A stretch of DNA of 64,000 nucleotides from an uncultured Flavobacteriaceae bacterium (GCA_947500435.1 CANMRV010000005.1:124001-188000); one strand, 5' to 3'; positions 9,706 through 21,000 are shown, counted from the stretch's first letter. Made by a program: numbers and translations. The notes: generated by a model not told the origin, from the sequence alone.

Positions 9706-11190
9706 ATGAGAATCCTAAAAACCGCTGTCCTTTTCCTTTTTTGTTTTGTTTTGGGAAAAGCCTACGGCTTCACAGAACCTAAACCTTTAAAGAAAAAGAA
9801 ACCGAGAAATGTAATTTTTATTCTTACCGACGACCACCGTTTTGATTATATGGGTTTTACTGGGAAAGTTCCTTGGTTGGAGACTCCGAATATGGACAAG
9901 CTAGCGGCTGAAGGAGCTTATTTACCCAATACATTTGTAACTACTTCGCTATGTTCGCCAAGTAGGGCTTCCATTCTTACTGGACAGTTTTCGCATTCGC
10001 ATACCATTGTTGATAATCAGGCACCAGATCCTGGAAATTTGAAATACTTTCCAGAGTACTTAGAAAAAGCAGGTTACCAAACAGGCTTTTTTGGAAAATG
10101 GCACATGGGTGATCATGGTGACGAACCCCAACCCGGATTTACACATTGGGAGAGCTTCCCTGGGCAGGGGGTTTATTACAATCCTACTTTGAACATTAAT
10201 GGCAAAAGAATAAAATATCAAGACTCGACTTACATAACTGATTTACTCACAGAACACGCTGTGGATTGGTTGGATAGTCGTGATAAGAAGAAACCATTTT
10301 TCATGTATTTATCCCATAAAGCGGTACATGCTGGTTTTAAGCCAGCTCGTCGTCATAAAGGCAAATACAAAGGAAAACGAATCGAGTTGCCAGCTACGTA
10401 TGATCAAACAAAAACAGGAGCGTACCGCGATTTAAAATGGCCGCAATGGGTTGCCGACCAACGTATAAGTTGGCATGGAGTGGATTATATGTACCACGAC
10501 AATAGAGATATTCATGAAATGGTTGTTGATTATTGTGAGACTTTGTTAGGTGTTGATGAAAGCGTGGGAACCGTCATGGAGTATTTGAAAAAAGAAGGTT
10601 TGGACGAATCCACTTTGGTGATTTACATGGGTGATAATGGCTTTAGCTGGGGTGAGCACGGACTAATCGATAAGCGCCATTTTTATGAGGAATCTGTAAA
10701 GGTCCCACTTTTAGTTAGATGCCCAGAATTATTTGAAGGTGGAATAACGCCTGAGCAAATGGTGCAGAATATTGATATTGGACCTACCGTCCTAGCCGAA
10801 GCTGGGGTTAAGCAACCTGAAAATATGCCGGGAGTTTCTTTTATTCCGATTTTGACGGGAGATACGAATGCTCCATCTCGAAAGGAAGTTTTCTACGAGT
10901 ATTACTGGGAATATGATTTTCCGATGACCCCAACGGTTTTTGGTATGCGTACGGATCAGTATAAATACATGAAATTTCAAGGTATTTGGGATAGAAACGA
11001 ATTGTACGATTTAAAAAACGACCCAGATGAAATGCATAATTTAATTGCAGATCCGGATAAGCAAGAAATTGCCAAATCGATGTCCACGGCTATTTATGAT
11101 TGGTTGGAAAAGACCAATGGTATGAATATTCCATTGAAAAGAACTGTGAAATATCGTTTCGGTGATTATAAACATAAAGGAGAACATTGA
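9706..11190 (+). CDS. Type I (S1 family) formylglycine sulfatase
   Basis: A 494-residue exported arylsulfatase-like enzyme that removes sulfate esters, probably from a marine polysaccharide. It has an N-terminal signal peptide (residues 1-21). LTDDHR holds the metal ligands Asp42 and Asp43. The signature LCSPSRASILTGQ carries Cys83, the residue converted to formylglycine by an anaerobic or FGE-type maturase (not in this window). GKWHMGDHG and YMGDNGFSWGEHG supply further active-site Lys, His, Asp and Asn residues. The typical S1 ending DLKNDPDEMHNL is present. The S1 subfamily, and so the sulfate position, cannot be assigned by eye. The stop is one base before the esterase start at 11192, so the two form an operon and are probably translationally coupled. 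Confidence 0.93.
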   Translation: MRILKTAVLFLFCFVLGKAYGFTEPKPLKKKKPRNVIFILTDDHRFDYMGFTGKVPWLETPNMDKLAAEGAYLPNTFVTTSLCSPSRASILTGQFSHSHTIVDNQAPDPGNLKYFPEYLEKAGYQTGFFGKWHMGDHGDEPQPGFTHWESFPGQGVYYNPTLNINGKRIKYQDSTYITDLLTEHAVDWLDSRDKKKPFFMYLSHKAVHAGFKPARRHKGKYKGKRIELPATYDQTKTGAYRDLKWPQWVADQRISWHGVDYMYHDNRDIHEMVVDYCETLLGVDESVGTVMEYLKKEGLDESTLVIYMGDNGFSWGEHGLIDKRHFYEESVKVPLLVRCPELFEGGITPEQMVQNIDIGPTVLAEAGVKQPENMPGVSFIPILTGDTNAPSRKEVFYEYYWEYDFPMTPTVFGMRTDQYKYMKFQGIWDRNELYDLKNDPDEMHNLIADPDKQEIAKSMSTAIYDWLEKTNGMNIPLKRTVKYRFGDYKHKGEH

Positions 11191-11191
11191 T

Positions 11192-12568
11192 ATGAAAAAG
11201 AGAATCTGGTTTCTAGCTATTGTTTTAATACTGTTTAGTACAATTCTCCGTGCAGAGGTTGTTTTACCGAATATATTTACGGATAATATGGTGCTTCAAA
11301 GAAATAGCGAGGTATTCATTTGGGGTTGGGGAAATTTGAACGAAGAGGTTACCATTGTTACCAGTTGGGATAACAAGGAATATAAGGTAACCACACCGTT
11401 GACAACCAAATGGAAGCTTCAGGTTTCAACTCCCGATGCAGGAGGACCTTTCACGGTTCATGTAAAGGGAAAATCAAATGAAATAGTTTTACAGAATGTT
11501 TTGATTGGAGAAGTTTGGCTCTGTTCCGGACAGTCAAATATGGAGTGGAGTGCCAATCTTGGAATTGATAATGCTGCTGAAGAAATAAAAAATGCGAGCT
11601 ATCCGAACATTCGATTTTTTAGCGTGACTAAGAGAACCTCTGAAACCAAACAGGATAATCTATTAGGTTCTTGGGAAGAATGTACCCCCGAGTCGATGCA
11701 AGATTTTACGGCAATTGGCTACTTCTTTGCCAGGAAGCTCCAAAAGGATTTGGATATCCCCATAGGAATAATAGATACTGGCTGGGGAGCCACAAGTGCT
11801 GAGGTTTGGACCCCTGAATCCGTTTTTCAAGAAAATACGTATCTTAGAGAACAAGCAAAAAAAATAGGGGAAAATAAATGGGCCCCTGTTAAACCTTCGA
11901 TTTTGTACAATGCGATGATTCATCCGTTACAATTTAAAATTGCGGGGACCTTGTGGTATCAAGGAGAATCAAATACATCAAACAATGAGAGTTATGAGGA
12001 ATTGTTTTCTAAAATGATTGCATCATGGCGTAAGAAATGGGGATATGATTTTCCGTTTTATTATGTACAAATTGCTCCTTTTAAATATGGTGAGCCAGAG
12101 CAAGGAGTTCTGATTAGAGACGCTCAAAGAAGAGCTTTGAAGACTGCAAACACTGCTATGGTGGTTGTTAGTGACATTTGTACCGTGGACGATATACATC
12201 CAACAAACAAGCAAGATGTCGGACTTCGATTGGCCAATATTGCTTTAAAGGAACACTACAAAAGCCTGCAGGAGGAGGTATACGGACCATTGTTTAAAGA
12301 GATTAACATTTTAGGCCGCAAAGTTGAAGTGAGTTTTGACCATTCCGATGGTTTAAACTTCCATGGGAAAAAAGGAACGCATTTTGAAATCGCAGGAGGC
12401 GACGGTAATTTTTATCCCGCGAAAGCTAAAATTAAGAATGACAAAATAATTCTTTCAGCCAAAGAAGTAAAAGAACCCACAAAAGTTCGATTTGCTTGGA
12501 GCAATACCGCACTGCCTAATCTTTTTAATGGGGTAGGTTTACCAGCCTCCAGTTTTATCAGTAACTGA
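11192..12568 (+). CDS. Sialate O-acetylesterase-like SGNH hydrolase
   Basis: A 458-residue SASA-family (PF03629) carbohydrate esterase. I place the start at the ATG at 11192, giving MKKRIWFLAIVLILF, a proper signal peptide ending LRA; an in-frame ATG 30 bases upstream lies inside the sulfatase gene and would spoil the signal. AAAGGAG sits about 12 bases before this start. GQSNM in SGQSNMEWS carries the nucleophile Ser, WYQGESN is the second SGNH-like block, and DDIHPTN supplies the Asp-x-x-His pair. The family removes acetyl groups from sialic acids, xylan, xyloglucan or other glycans; substrate choice is not readable. Paired with the sulfatase, it probably strips substituents so that glycosidases encoded elsewhere can act. 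Its end overlaps the convergent FG-GAP gene by 11 bases. Confidence 0.88.
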   Translation: MKKRIWFLAIVLILFSTILRAEVVLPNIFTDNMVLQRNSEVFIWGWGNLNEEVTIVTSWDNKEYKVTTPLTTKWKLQVSTPDAGGPFTVHVKGKSNEIVLQNVLIGEVWLCSGQSNMEWSANLGIDNAAEEIKNASYPNIRFFSVTKRTSETKQDNLLGSWEECTPESMQDFTAIGYFFARKLQKDLDIPIGIIDTGWGATSAEVWTPESVFQENTYLREQAKKIGENKWAPVKPSILYNAMIHPLQFKIAGTLWYQGESNTSNNESYEELFSKMIASWRKKWGYDFPFYYVQIAPFKYGEPEQGVLIRDAQRRALKTANTAMVVVSDICTVDDIHPTNKQDVGLRLANIALKEHYKSLQEEVYGPLFKEINILGRKVEVSFDHSDGLNFHGKKGTHFEIAGGDGNFYPAKAKIKNDKIILSAKEVKEPTKVRFAWSNTALPNLFNGVGLPASSFISN

Positions 12569-15500
12569 TTTTTCTTGTTTCTTTTCCTGAATTGTCAAAA
12601 AACTGAACTTCTTTCGCTTTGCCGTTGATTGAAATAGTTCTGCTTGATTGCGATTGAAAAGTGTTTCCCCAATACGATTCAAAAGCTTGTTGGCTTCCAT
12701 CCTCAAAGAGAACCATTGCTTTTACTTCATTGGACTTTAGAGCAAGTACTTTTTCCAAATCTCTAGGTTTGGGTTCGAAAACACGTAAAGAATCATTGTT
12801 TTGAGAAGCAATAATCAATGATTTTTCATTTCCTAGGGATAAAGAAACCAAACTCTTACCATCACCAGGAACATAAAAATTGCTTTCTTCAATGGGAATT
12901 GATTTGAAATCACCTTTTCCAGTATTCTTTAGCGCCAGCCCTATTAAAGCATCAGCTCTACCTTGTTGTACTTCCATTCCATAATCATTACCGACCAACA
13001 GTAGGTCAATGTTGTTATCCTCATCCAAATGTTTTGGTAGAATACCGAAAATAGGCCCAAATTGCGCTTCAGTAGGCAAAGAATGCATTTCAAACTTACC
13101 GTTGCCAGTGTTCTCTATCCATGCAGATTGCATGTAATTGAAGGATAATACAGTTGCATCATCCAGGAGTCCATCTGAAAACATTTCGGGTAGGGTAGAA
13201 GCTCCGAACGCTCCAAAGGAATTGAACTTTTTACGGATGCCGACATATTGCTTGGTAACATCCTGCCAAGGGTGGTATAGATATTCTTTTCTTACGCCAA
13301 TACTATCTCTTAGATAATAAGAAATAAGTGGGTCTATCGTTCCGTTTTGGTCTAGGTCTTTCGCATAGACCCGAAGAGGTTCTTCTTTACTTCCTTGAAA
13401 ATTAATGTTCCGTCCGTAATTTCCGACGATATAGTCCATATCCCCATCATTATCTATGTCGGCTGCAGCTAGACTGTTCCACCACCCTAGATTTTCGGAA
13501 ATTCCGGTTTCGTTGGTAATTTCATTTAAAGTACCCTCATTATTTTCAAAAAATCGAATTGGCGCCCATTCACTGGCCAGAATAAGGTCAGGCCAGAAGT
13601 CACCATTAAAATCCGTCCAAAGTGCGTCACATATCAAACCAGGAGCTACTAGTTCCTTTGAAACTTCAGTCGTTGCATCAACAAAACTAGGGTTGTTCTC
13701 AGTACTCTCGTTTCTAAGAATATATGACCGTTCACCCATTGGGTACGCAAATGGTTCAACACGACTACCTATAAAAAGGTCTAGATCTCCGTCTCTATCA
13801 AAATCAGCAGCTTTTACGGACGAGGAGTTTATACGAATATCAGGAAGGCCATTGGTTGCTTCTTTAAAGCTTCCATTGCCATCGTTAATAAGTAGAACGT
13901 CTCTATAATACTTGTCATCTTTTGGGTACTGTCCGCAGCCTCTGGCGATATATAAATCAAGGTCTCCATCATTATCGGCATCAAATAAGAGAATTCCTGC
14001 GTCTTCTTCCTCTAATTTTTCATTCGTTTTATAGGCAACTTCTTGTTGCTTAAAACTTCCATCTTTCTGTTGCAGAAACCAAGATTCTTTAAAATTTCTA
14101 CTTGCTGCTACAAAAAGGTCATCTAGGCCATCATTATTTACATCACCAACAGCAAGAGATGGTCCAAACTGAGAGAATTTATGTGGTAACGTACGTTGGA
14201 AGTTAAAATCAATAAAATCAATATCTCGTACATAGTGATTTAAACGGTACTCATTGGAAGCCACTTTCATCAAGGCCGTATCCGATGTTTCTGGCGTCTT
14301 TCTTATGAGGGGTACATTCGGTTGATAGGTAATTTTGAGAATTGTGTCTATTTGAATCTCCGTAAGTTTTTGAGCATTGTTATCAGGCCAAGAAATCAGA
14401 ATACTATCCACTCTTGTTTGGTTTCCTAGACCAAAATGTAGTGTTTGTTCGGGTTGTGATAAATAACCTCTTCCTGAGAGGATTGATTTTTTCTGGGCCA
14501 ATCCGTCAGCGTAAATTTCTACCGTAGCACCGATTGCAGCCGTGTTCTTATCTGTACCTTCTAATTTTAACCTCAAGAAATGACTATTGCCTGATAGTTT
14601 AGTAGAATTATTCTCCAACAAAAGAACTGGGTCGTTTATATTGTTAATGACCAAGTCAAGATCTCCGTCATTATCCAAGTCGCCATAGGCCGCTCCACTT
14701 GAGAAGGTTCCAAAATTCAAGCCCCATTCAGTCGTTAAATCGTCAAAAGTGGAATTTCCATTATTCCTAAAAATAAAGTTGGGTATTTTAATCTCTGGAA
14801 TTGCTGCTATCAATTTTTCTTTGCTGACAAGCCTACTGGCGGTAATTCTAAAGTCACCAAAATCCCTATCGGTGACGTCTTTTGGGAATCCGTTTGTGAT
14901 AAAAAGATCCTGCCACCCGTCGTTATCAAAATCAGCAAACAGTGGAGCCCAGCTCCAATCGGTCTCTTGAACACCGGCATACATGCCGATATCTCCAAAT
15001 ATGGGCAGTTGAGTCTCTGGGTTTACACCCTGATTGACCTGCAAGGTATTTCGGGTGTATTGGTATTCATAATTATACTTGCGCGTAAATATCTCCTTGG
15101 AATAACTGCTAGGACCTTGAAATAGTTTTTTGCGCTTATTGTAGTAAGGCTGCATTTCGGTCGTGTAAATATCCATGCGACCATTGTTGTCAATATCGGC
15201 AATGTCGCTTCCCATTGAGGATAGACTAAAATGCTTGAATATATCTCCTGCTCGGTTTGTGAAAGTTCCATCTTGATTGTTTATGTATACCAAATCGTTA
15301 CTTAAAAAATCATTGGCCACATAAAAATCTGGCCATCCATCCTGATTAAAATCATGAATTAATGTACTATGACTGTAACCATGATAACGAATACCCGCTT
15401 TTTCTGATACATCAATGAACTTTGGATGTAGTAAGCTATCGTCTTGAATGTTTTCATACAGAACATCTTTACTTTTTGAAGTTCCATCGTCATCAGAGGG

Positions 15501-16145
15501 ACGAAACTCCGTTGGATTTATACCTTCAATACGATTTACGCCAACGAATAAATCCAAATCTCCATCCTTATCAAAATCAATGAATTGCGCATGAGAGGAA
15601 TAACTTGAATCATTTAGACCATACGCCCTACTCATTTCCTCAAAGGATGGCACACCCTCTTTATCAACTCCTTGGTTGATATATAAAATATTTCGCCGCC
15701 GCTCCGGATTTTTTCTAAACGTATTGCATACGTAGATATCCAGCAGACCATCACTGTTTATATCCACAACCGAAACACCCGATGACCACATCAGCGAATC
15801 TGGCTTTGAAATTTTTGCTTTTTCGGAAATATCTTTGAACCGTAGGTTACCTGTATTTAAAAATAACTTGTTGTCAACTTGGTTTCCTGCTAGAAAGATA
15901 TCATCCAGACCATCGCCATTGACATCGCCAAGGGCTATCCCTGCGCCATTGTATACAAACTCGTTATCCAGTATGTTTATGGAGTCATTCTCAGTAAGTT
16001 GATTGTTGAATTCTAAACCGGATTGAGAACTATCAATTTTGGTAAATAGGGTATTAGGGGTCCTTTCTTTGCATCCATTTGTAAAAATTAATAGAACTAT
16101 TAAAGGAAATAGGCATTTATAACACGGGACTTTTTTGGTATGCAT
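12558..16145 (-). CDS. FG-GAP/VCBS repeat lipoprotein with ASPIC/UnbV domain
   Basis: A 1195-residue predicted outer-surface lipoprotein; the lipobox TNGC places the lipidated residue at Cys25. Two large blocks of FG-GAP (VCBS) repeats (about 60-510 and 640-1110) carry many DxNxDGxxD calcium-binding loops such as DVNGDGLDDIFLAG, as in integrin-like propellers. Between them, at about 520-600, is an ASPIC/UnbV domain (PF07593) with the SGRGYLSQPEQTLHFGLG core. Proteins of this CRTAC1-like type often accompany SusC/SusD pairs in Bacteroidota. Their biochemical role is not settled; glycan binding or a catalytic role has been proposed only by context. A terminator at 16207-16236 separates the gene from susD, so it is expected to have its own promoter upstream of 16145. 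I did not recognise a clear one. Confidence 0.88.
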   Translation of the reverse strand: MHTKKVPCYKCLFPLIVLLIFTNGCKERTPNTLFTKIDSSQSGLEFNNQLTENDSINILDNEFVYNGAGIALGDVNGDGLDDIFLAGNQVDNKLFLNTGNLRFKDISEKAKISKPDSLMWSSGVSVVDINSDGLLDIYVCNTFRKNPERRRNILYINQGVDKEGVPSFEEMSRAYGLNDSSYSSHAQFIDFDKDGDLDLFVGVNRIEGINPTEFRPSDDDGTSKSKDVLYENIQDDSLLHPKFIDVSEKAGIRYHGYSHSTLIHDFNQDGWPDFYVANDFLSNDLVYINNQDGTFTNRAGDIFKHFSLSSMGSDIADIDNNGRMDIYTTEMQPYYNKRKKLFQGPSSYSKEIFTRKYNYEYQYTRNTLQVNQGVNPETQLPIFGDIGMYAGVQETDWSWAPLFADFDNDGWQDLFITNGFPKDVTDRDFGDFRITASRLVSKEKLIAAIPEIKIPNFIFRNNGNSTFDDLTTEWGLNFGTFSSGAAYGDLDNDGDLDLVINNINDPVLLLENNSTKLSGNSHFLRLKLEGTDKNTAAIGATVEIYADGLAQKKSILSGRGYLSQPEQTLHFGLGNQTRVDSILISWPDNNAQKLTEIQIDTILKITYQPNVPLIRKTPETSDTALMKVASNEYRLNHYVRDIDFIDFNFQRTLPHKFSQFGPSLAVGDVNNDGLDDLFVAASRNFKESWFLQQKDGSFKQQEVAYKTNEKLEEEDAGILLFDADNDGDLDLYIARGCGQYPKDDKYYRDVLLINDGNGSFKEATNGLPDIRINSSSVKAADFDRDGDLDLFIGSRVEPFAYPMGERSYILRNESTENNPSFVDATTEVSKELVAPGLICDALWTDFNGDFWPDLILASEWAPIRFFENNEGTLNEITNETGISENLGWWNSLAAADIDNDGDMDYIVGNYGRNINFQGSKEEPLRVYAKDLDQNGTIDPLISYYLRDSIGVRKEYLYHPWQDVTKQYVGIRKKFNSFGAFGASTLPEMFSDGLLDDATVLSFNYMQSAWIENTGNGKFEMHSLPTEAQFGPIFGILPKHLDEDNNIDLLLVGNDYGMEVQQGRADALIGLALKNTGKGDFKSIPIEESNFYVPGDGKSLVSLSLGNEKSLIIASQNNDSLRVFEPKPRDLEKVLALKSNEVKAMVLFEDGSQQAFESYWGNTFQSQSSRTISINGKAKEVQFFDNSGKETRKISY

Positions 16146-16206
16146 TCGGAATTCGGAATTTTCATTTTATTTATGCACAAAGATGCATGAACAAAGGGAA
16201 AGAAAC

Positions 16207-16236
16207 AAAAAAAAGCTGCTCGTTAGAGCAGCTTTT
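16207..16236 (-). terminator. Intrinsic terminator after susD
   Basis: Read on the minus strand, AAAAGCTGCTC pairs perfectly with GAGCAGCTTTT across a four-base TAAC loop and is followed by a run of T (eight A on the plus strand at 16207-16214). It lies 22 bases after the susD stop and ends the susC-susD transcript before the FG-GAP gene. Confidence 0.85.
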
Positions 16237-16258
16237 AACTTATTGTAAAAGATATGTA

Positions 16259-18019
16259 TTAGTACCCAGGGTTCTGAGTAAGAATGTCGGGTCCTTGAAT
16301 ATCAATTTGAGTCTGAGGAATTGGATAGTATTCGTTTTTACCAGCTGTAAAGCTAGCTCCACCGAACTTAGTCACCAATTTTGAACCTTCAAAAGCCAAA
16401 TAAGAATTTAGATAGTCAGAAGCTATTCCCCAACGTACTAAATCAAAGAAAGCATGTCCTTCACCGGATAATTCCAGCTTACGCTCAAAACGAACAGCAG
16501 CTGTTGCAAATGCCTTATCAGGAAAAGAAGTGTACTCTGCAATGTCATAGTTTGCGGCATCAGTGCCGTCGGCGTCTTTTACCCAAAACTCTGCTTTTGC
16601 AGCTCTAGCTCTAACCAGGTTTACATATTCTAATGCTTTGTCTAAGGTACCTGCTTCAATTTCTGCCTCTGCAGCCATCAATAAAACATCGGCATAGCGA
16701 ATAATTGTGTAGTTCATCAAGGCATAACCTCTTGTCCATGAACTACCATCTGTTAGAGAGTTCTCTTGAGACTGATAGTAGATATACTTCTTAGGTGAGT
16801 AAGGACCAGCATATGGGAAACTACGAATCCAAGCTGATCCAGGGTGAACACCGTCTACTCCGGGCCAATCTAAATAAGGAATACCTTTTCTACCAATTGA
16901 ATGATCGATTCTTGGATCTAATGGTCCAGCATCCTCAACAAAAGCAGCTTCATCACCACCATCGATTTGAGAAAAAGTAAAGTTATCGGCAACCTGATTA
17001 GCAGGGTCATTGAAAGAATCATCCAGCAAAGGCAAACCTGCACTAGTTCTGAATGAATTTCCTAATGAAATACTTGGCTGAAAGAAACCACAGCAGTTAC
17101 CTGGCCCATCCGGTCCCGTATTGTAAGGGTAGTTTAAATCATCAAAGTAGTTTGCGTTTGCAGTACTACCTGTATTATTAGCAGATTCCACATCAAAAAT
17201 AGCTTCAGCGTTATTATCAAATTCTGCATTGAATATTGCTGCATAGTTGTCTAACAAAGCATACTTCTCTCCTGTAGGCGTAACTCCATTTGCAATTACA
17301 TCGTCAAACCAAGTCTTTGCTTCCGCAAATTTGTTTTGATACAATTTAGCTTTACCCATTAAGGCGGCAGCTGCCCATTTGTTTACACGGCCTGCATCGG
17401 TAGTTGATGGAAGGTTATCATAAGCAAATTGTAAATCAGCTTCAATTTGAGGATAAACTTCCGTAGTATTCGGAACTAGTACCACATCAACAGCTTCGAC
17501 GGTTTCGTCAAAAACTGGTACACTATTGAAGTGTTTCTTCAAATCAAAATAGAAGTGAGCTCTTAGCATTCTAGCCTCTCCTGCAAGTCTAGCCGCATCT
17601 TCTGGCGTAACATCGGTAGCTGCTGCTAGTGCAGAAAGTACTGCATTTGCCCTAGAAACTCCTTCAAACCTTCCTAACCAAAGTTGATTGATATCACCAC
17701 TAGTTGGGTCGATTTCGTAACGTTGAATTGGATTGATAGCCGAATAATCCCCTGCATCAGTTCCTTTATTTGCTTCACCGCCCATAATTGAACCGGTAAC
17801 CCAGTGATTAGGACCTTCAAAACGATTTCCGAAGACTCCGTTTAAGGCAGAATATGTTCCAATTAATAAGCCCTCGATACCATCTTTGGTACCTACTTGA
17901 GCATCAGCTAAAGAGCCTGTCGGTAAAACCTCAAGGAACTCGTCGCTACATGAAACTCCGAACATCAGGAGTCCCATGGTCAAGACTGTCAATTTTTTTA
18001 GATTAATCATTGTTTTCAT
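16259..18019 (-). CDS. susD-like: RagB/SusD-family glycan-binding lipoprotein
   Basis: A 586-residue SusD homologue: the outer-membrane lipoprotein lid that captures oligosaccharides for its SusC partner. The signal peptide ends in GVSC, giving a lipidated Cys24, followed by SDEFLEVLPTG, a typical SusD mature start. The N-terminal half is the TPR-like region (for example AARLAGEARMLRAHFYFDLKKHF). The C-terminal region carries the conserved YADVLLMAAEAEIEAG, FERKLELSGEGHAFFDLVRWG and the closing YPIPQTQID. The length is normal. It lies 65 bases after susC in the same direction and is followed by a strong terminator, so susC-susD form a two-gene operon. The ligand cannot be read from the sequence. 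In the nearby genes, only the sulfatase and esterases hint at a sulfated or acylated glycan. Confidence 0.96.
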   Translation of the reverse strand: MKTMINLKKLTVLTMGLLMFGVSCSDEFLEVLPTGSLADAQVGTKDGIEGLLIGTYSALNGVFGNRFEGPNHWVTGSIMGGEANKGTDAGDYSAINPIQRYEIDPTSGDINQLWLGRFEGVSRANAVLSALAAATDVTPEDAARLAGEARMLRAHFYFDLKKHFNSVPVFDETVEAVDVVLVPNTTEVYPQIEADLQFAYDNLPSTTDAGRVNKWAAAALMGKAKLYQNKFAEAKTWFDDVIANGVTPTGEKYALLDNYAAIFNAEFDNNAEAIFDVESANNTGSTANANYFDDLNYPYNTGPDGPGNCCGFFQPSISLGNSFRTSAGLPLLDDSFNDPANQVADNFTFSQIDGGDEAAFVEDAGPLDPRIDHSIGRKGIPYLDWPGVDGVHPGSAWIRSFPYAGPYSPKKYIYYQSQENSLTDGSSWTRGYALMNYTIIRYADVLLMAAEAEIEAGTLDKALEYVNLVRARAAKAEFWVKDADGTDAANYDIAEYTSFPDKAFATAAVRFERKLELSGEGHAFFDLVRWGIASDYLNSYLAFEGSKLVTKFGGASFTAGKNEYYPIPQTQIDIQGPDILTQNPGY

Positions 18020-18084
18020 AGTTATATTTTCGTTAAAGATATTATATTATTTTGATACAAATATCACAGCTTTATCACAATAGA

Positions 18085-21000
18085 TTAAAGACCGATTTGT
18101 AAGTTAAACAGATAAGAAGGTGAAACAGGATAGTTACCTACGTCAATACCAAAGTTGGTATCAGCACCACCACCAATTCCTGGATCTAAACCACTGTACT
18201 TAGTGATTGTCCAGATATTGTTAGCAGAAAAACCTATTTTCAACTTACTAATACCCATTTTATCTATTATATTATCATCAAAACTATAGGTGAAAGCTAA
18301 ACGTTGTAATCTCAAATAATCTCCTTTTTCAACATACCATGAGTTACCTGCTCCACTCGTACTTAAGTTAGAGGCGCTTTCCCAAATCGGAGCTGCTGCG
18401 TTGTTACCCAATTCAGGTGTCCATGAATTAAAAGCCGCTTGACCTTTAGCTGAACCTTCAAAAGTACCGAAGAAGTCTGTAAACCACTTCGATTGGTTGA
18501 ACAATTCATTGCCAATTGAGTAGAACCAAAACATTTCCATCTCGATGTTCTTATATCGAAGACTCATAACAGAACCACCAGTAACATCTGGTACGGCGCT
18601 TCCTAGGAATGTTCTATCATCAGGTGTAATAGCACCATCGCCATTAACATCCTCATAACGGAAACGTCCTAAGCCTTTACCATCTTGAGCTGGAGAGCTA
18701 TCTACTTCTGCCTGAGAATTAAAGTATCCAATAACATTATATCCAAAGAAAGTTGAGATTGGTTGTCCCACTGCATTTCTAGTCGCTTGAATACCACGAT
18801 ATCCTTGACCATCAAAGAAATCGATACCTGGTGCCAAAGCTGTTATTTCATTCTTTAAGAAACTTGCGGTAACACTAACGTCGTAAGATAAATCTTCAGT
18901 GATGTTACCTCTACCAGCTATTAACAGGTCAAGCCCTGAGTTAGCCATACTAGCTATATTTACCGAAGGAGCTGCGGCAAAGTTACCCGTTACACCTGCA
19001 AGGGGTACATTATACAATAGGTCTTCAGTGTCTTTTTTCCACCAATCTATTTGGAACTCTAACTTATCATTAAAGAAGGCAGCGTCCATACCAATGTTTA
19101 GGGTTGTACTTGTTTCCCATTTTGCATCAGGGTTTCCAATTCTACTTTGTGCGAAACCTTCATCAGCACCACTATTTTGACCACCTATCGGATAGAATGT
19201 TCTACCTCTGTTCGATGCGAACAAAGAATACTGGTTGTTCGGGTCAACATTATTCGAGTTACCCATTTGACCCCAACCTGCACGGAATTTAAAATCAGAA
19301 ATAAAATCTTGGTCCTGCATGAAGGGTTCTGAGATAACACGCCAAGCAGCAGAAACTGCAGGGAATGTACCATAACGATTGTTACCACCAAAACGTGATG
19401 AACCATCACGACGTATTACACCAACTAGGTAATAGCGTTCGTCAAAGTTGTACTTTAATTGTCCAAAAGTCGAGGAGAAATTAACGCCTTTGAATTGACC
19501 ACTATTCACATTTGGGCTTTGAACTACACTCAAACTTTGGAAATCTAAATCCGTAGAAAAAGGGTTAATACCATTACCGTTGATAAATCTTCCGGCACCT
19601 GTATTTAAGGCTTCAACACCACCAAAAAGTGTTACTTTGTGCTTACCGAAAAGCTTTTCGTAAGTAATGGTATTGGTGAAGGTCCAGTTATAGCTGTAAT
19701 TACTTCCTTCAGAAAAGCTGTCACTAGCCTGTGGCTCTGAATCACCTAAGTATCTAAAGCCATAATTAACAAAATGACTATTGCTATACCCGCCACCTAT
19801 GCTAGACTTCAAAGTAAGACCTTCAATTGGTTTTAGTAAAACATAGAGATTACCGAAACCTTGAACTGCATAGCCTTGGTCATCTTGATCATTAAGTGTT
19901 AATTGCCTTACCGGGTTACGTGGGTTGTTAAAACCAGAAGCTCTTGTACTTGCAAAGCTTCCGAATTCATCACGTACCGGAATAATAGTAGGCATTCTAT
20001 AGGCTGAAAGGATGACGGATTCATCATCAGCACCACCGATACCACCGTCACCACCAAAACCACCAACAACCGATCGGTAGGTAGCTTGGAAGTTCTCTCC
20101 TATGCTTAACCAAGGTGCCACATCCCACTCTGAGTTGAAACGTGCCGTATATCTAGCAAATTCATTGTTCAACAGAATACCTGACTGGTTTTGAGCAGAT
20201 ATGCCCATGTAGTAGCGTCCACTCTCATTTCCACCATCAAAACCTAGGCTCACACGACTAACCGGAGCAACTCTAGTAATTTCCTTAAACCAGTTTGTGC
20301 CAGCTAAATTCGGCCGAATTAAGAATACGTTTGCTGGGTCGGCCTCATAATTTGCTCGAATTTGAGCTAAGTCAACGTCCGCCTCGAAAACGCCGTTCTG
20401 ACCATCTGCATGAAGGTAGTCCGGAAATCTAGGTGTAGCATTCGTTCCATATTGAGGATGTGAATACTGAACCGCAGTGTTTGTTGCAGCTGCATTGTTT
20501 TCATATGCTCTATGCGTCCATTCCGCCATTTCTTGCGGATTCAATTGTACTGGAGCACCTCCTACATTAGGATCGTTAACACCACCTGAAATGTCGATTG
20601 TCATTCTAGTTTTACGCTTGCTTCGAGAACCTTGCTTCGTTGTATATACTACAACCCCGTTTGCTGCTCTTGCTCCATATATAGAAGCAGCGGCGGCATC
20701 TTTAAGAACAGAAGTAGATTCAACATCAGATGGATTAAGGAACTCCGTATTATCAACGGGAACCCCATCCACAACATATAAAGGTTGGTTACCACCAAAG
20801 GCACCGAAACCACGAACACGAATCTGCGAAGTAGAACCTACTTGACCGTTAGTCAATACAGTTACACCCGCAACTCTACCTTGTAATTGCTGTTCAATGT
20901 TACCTGAAGGGATTGCGGCCAACTCTTCAGCCTTTACAATAGATACCGCTGCAGTTGTTTCGCGCTTCGTCTCTGTTGCGTAACCAGTAACAATAACCTC

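Noticed and set aside
13456..13908. 150-residue open frame antisense to the FG-GAP gene
   Set aside because: It mirrors the codon pattern of the DxNxDG repeats on the other strand and has no recognisable protein features.
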